From DAOTUB01 sp034437455 (GTDB lineage: Bacteria; Chloroflexota; Anaerolineae; B4-G1): a stretch of 14,238 bases of DNA. The position numbers and the translations under genes are program-made. Where the stretch lies: the NCBI GenBank assembly GCA_034437455.1, contig DAOTUB010000116.1, positions 1 through 14,238 of the forward strand. Reading direction: 5' to 3'. This document shows positions 13,878-14,238 of the stretch, one piece after another (the first letter of the stretch is position 1; every line of letters starts with the position of its first letter). The notes beneath the pieces were generated by a model, which worked only from the letters and a program-made list of their open reading frames with translations, was not told the DNA's origin and made no database searches.

Positions 13878-14238
13878 AGACGATGGGCTGCTTTCCTACA
13901 GAATCGTGACTAGCTTCATACAGCCTGGCATGGTATACTACTCTGCACCGAGAGGCCGGAAACTATGACCAGTCGAAAGTTGTCAGCTTTATTAACTCAT
14001 TGCTGGAGGAAATGTAATGGTATGTCAAGTCTGTTGTGCTCGTGCTTTGTTAACATCATCATAGGAGATGCGTTTTGATAAGGAATAAGGTAATTGACCT
14101 GATATTTGAAATTTGGACTTTGGATAAAAGTTTTTAGCCTACCACCACATATACGTTCTTCGCTTGGCGAACCGGTATATATAGGGGTTTGGCCTTTCTG
14201 TTCAGGATTCAAGTCCTAGACAAGCCTTTCTTTACCCG
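13878..14238. other. AT-richer tail with no convincing gene
   Basis: The 361 bases after the dehydrogenase change to AT-rich composition. I see only tiny frames: 13965-14078 (+, 37 aa) and 14017-14064 (+, 15 aa, MVCQVCCARALLTSS, with GGAGGA 6 bases before its ATG), plus a 71-aa frame on the - strand (14212-13997) lacking protein-like features. A small hairpin, TTCGC-ttg-GCGAA (14159-14171), is present. Remnants of a broken gene are possible, but nothing is firm. Confidence 0.5.
13931..13939 (+). promoter_or_regulatory. Possible extended -10 promoter element
   Basis: TGGTATACT fits the extended -10 pattern TGnTATAAT (TATACT hexamer). No good -35 box stands 17 bases upstream (TAGCTT), as is allowed for extended -10 promoters. 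It would read rightward into the AT-rich tail and possibly into a gene beyond the window. Support is one motif only. Confidence 0.3.

Noticed and set aside
13997..14212. 71-aa open frame on the - strand in the tail
   Set aside because: No clear ribosome-binding site, no protein-like motifs, and a composition typical of intergenic sequence.
14185..14225. Stretch resembling a tRNA T-arm (GATTCAAGTCC)
   Set aside because: The five-base stem does not form with a seven-base loop, and no acceptor, D or anticodon arms could be fitted around it.

Overview
The window looks like a chromosomal (or metagenome-assembled) segment from a Chloroflexota bacterium, probably near Anaerolineae. This is an inference from four things: lipoproteins with the 'LAACGAPAPTEAP...' type of Pro/Thr/Glu/Ala linker common in that phylum, GC-rich core genes, corrinoid/tetrahydrofolate C1 genes, and intergenic spaces full of short palindromic dispersed repeats. 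No rRNA, tRNA or CRISPR was found, so the taxonomic call is soft. All complete genes lie on the + strand; only a clipped transposase start at the left edge is on the - strand.

Layout. (1) 1-126: edge of an IS with an IS1-like transposase start reading leftward. (2) 196-282: a nested-palindrome repeat element. (3) 368-5919: a four-gene osmoprotectant-type (glycine betaine/choline/proline betaine class) ABC importer: an enlarged permease, an ATPase with a CBS-like tail, a second permease, and a lipoprotein substrate-binding protein made of two tandem copies of the binding domain. (4) 5920-6224: a cluster of 'gtcattccgag' dispersed repeats. (5) 6225-7058: class I glutamine amidotransferase-like protein. 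(6) 7061-8206: a visibly less GC-rich gene for an EVE-like + NucS/DUF91-type nuclease, bracketed by two almost identical 43-bp direct repeats. (7) 8256-9581: MmgE/PrpD family protein. (8) 9612-10454: a lipoprotein with a formylglycine-generating-enzyme (SUMF1) fold but no catalytic cysteine pair. (9) 10580-11059: unrecognised small protein. (10) 11099-13877: methyltetrahydrofolate:corrinoid methyltransferase (MtgA/AcsE-like), corrinoid protein (MtgC-like) and an iron-type alcohol dehydrogenase. (11) 13878-14238: AT-richer non-coding tail.

How the parts may work together (inference): the importer could bring in a quaternary ammonium compound. The corrinoid protein and methyltransferase at the right end are the second half of a methyl-transfer route like the anaerobic glycine-betaine demethylation system (MtgB-MtgC-MtgA), and a type III alcohol dehydrogenase is also the family of the choline-oxidising GbsB of Bacillus. 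The MttB/MtgB-type methyltransferase that would start the pathway is not in the window, so the link is a hypothesis.

The strongest sequence-level oddities are four. The two halves of the binding protein share a 188-codon block with no amino-acid differences while their edges have diverged. The first permease has about 95 extra residues inside its transport domain. The nuclease gene is bracketed by direct repeats. Palindromic elements have landed inside what would otherwise be compact operons, and possibly in frame inside the amidotransferase gene.
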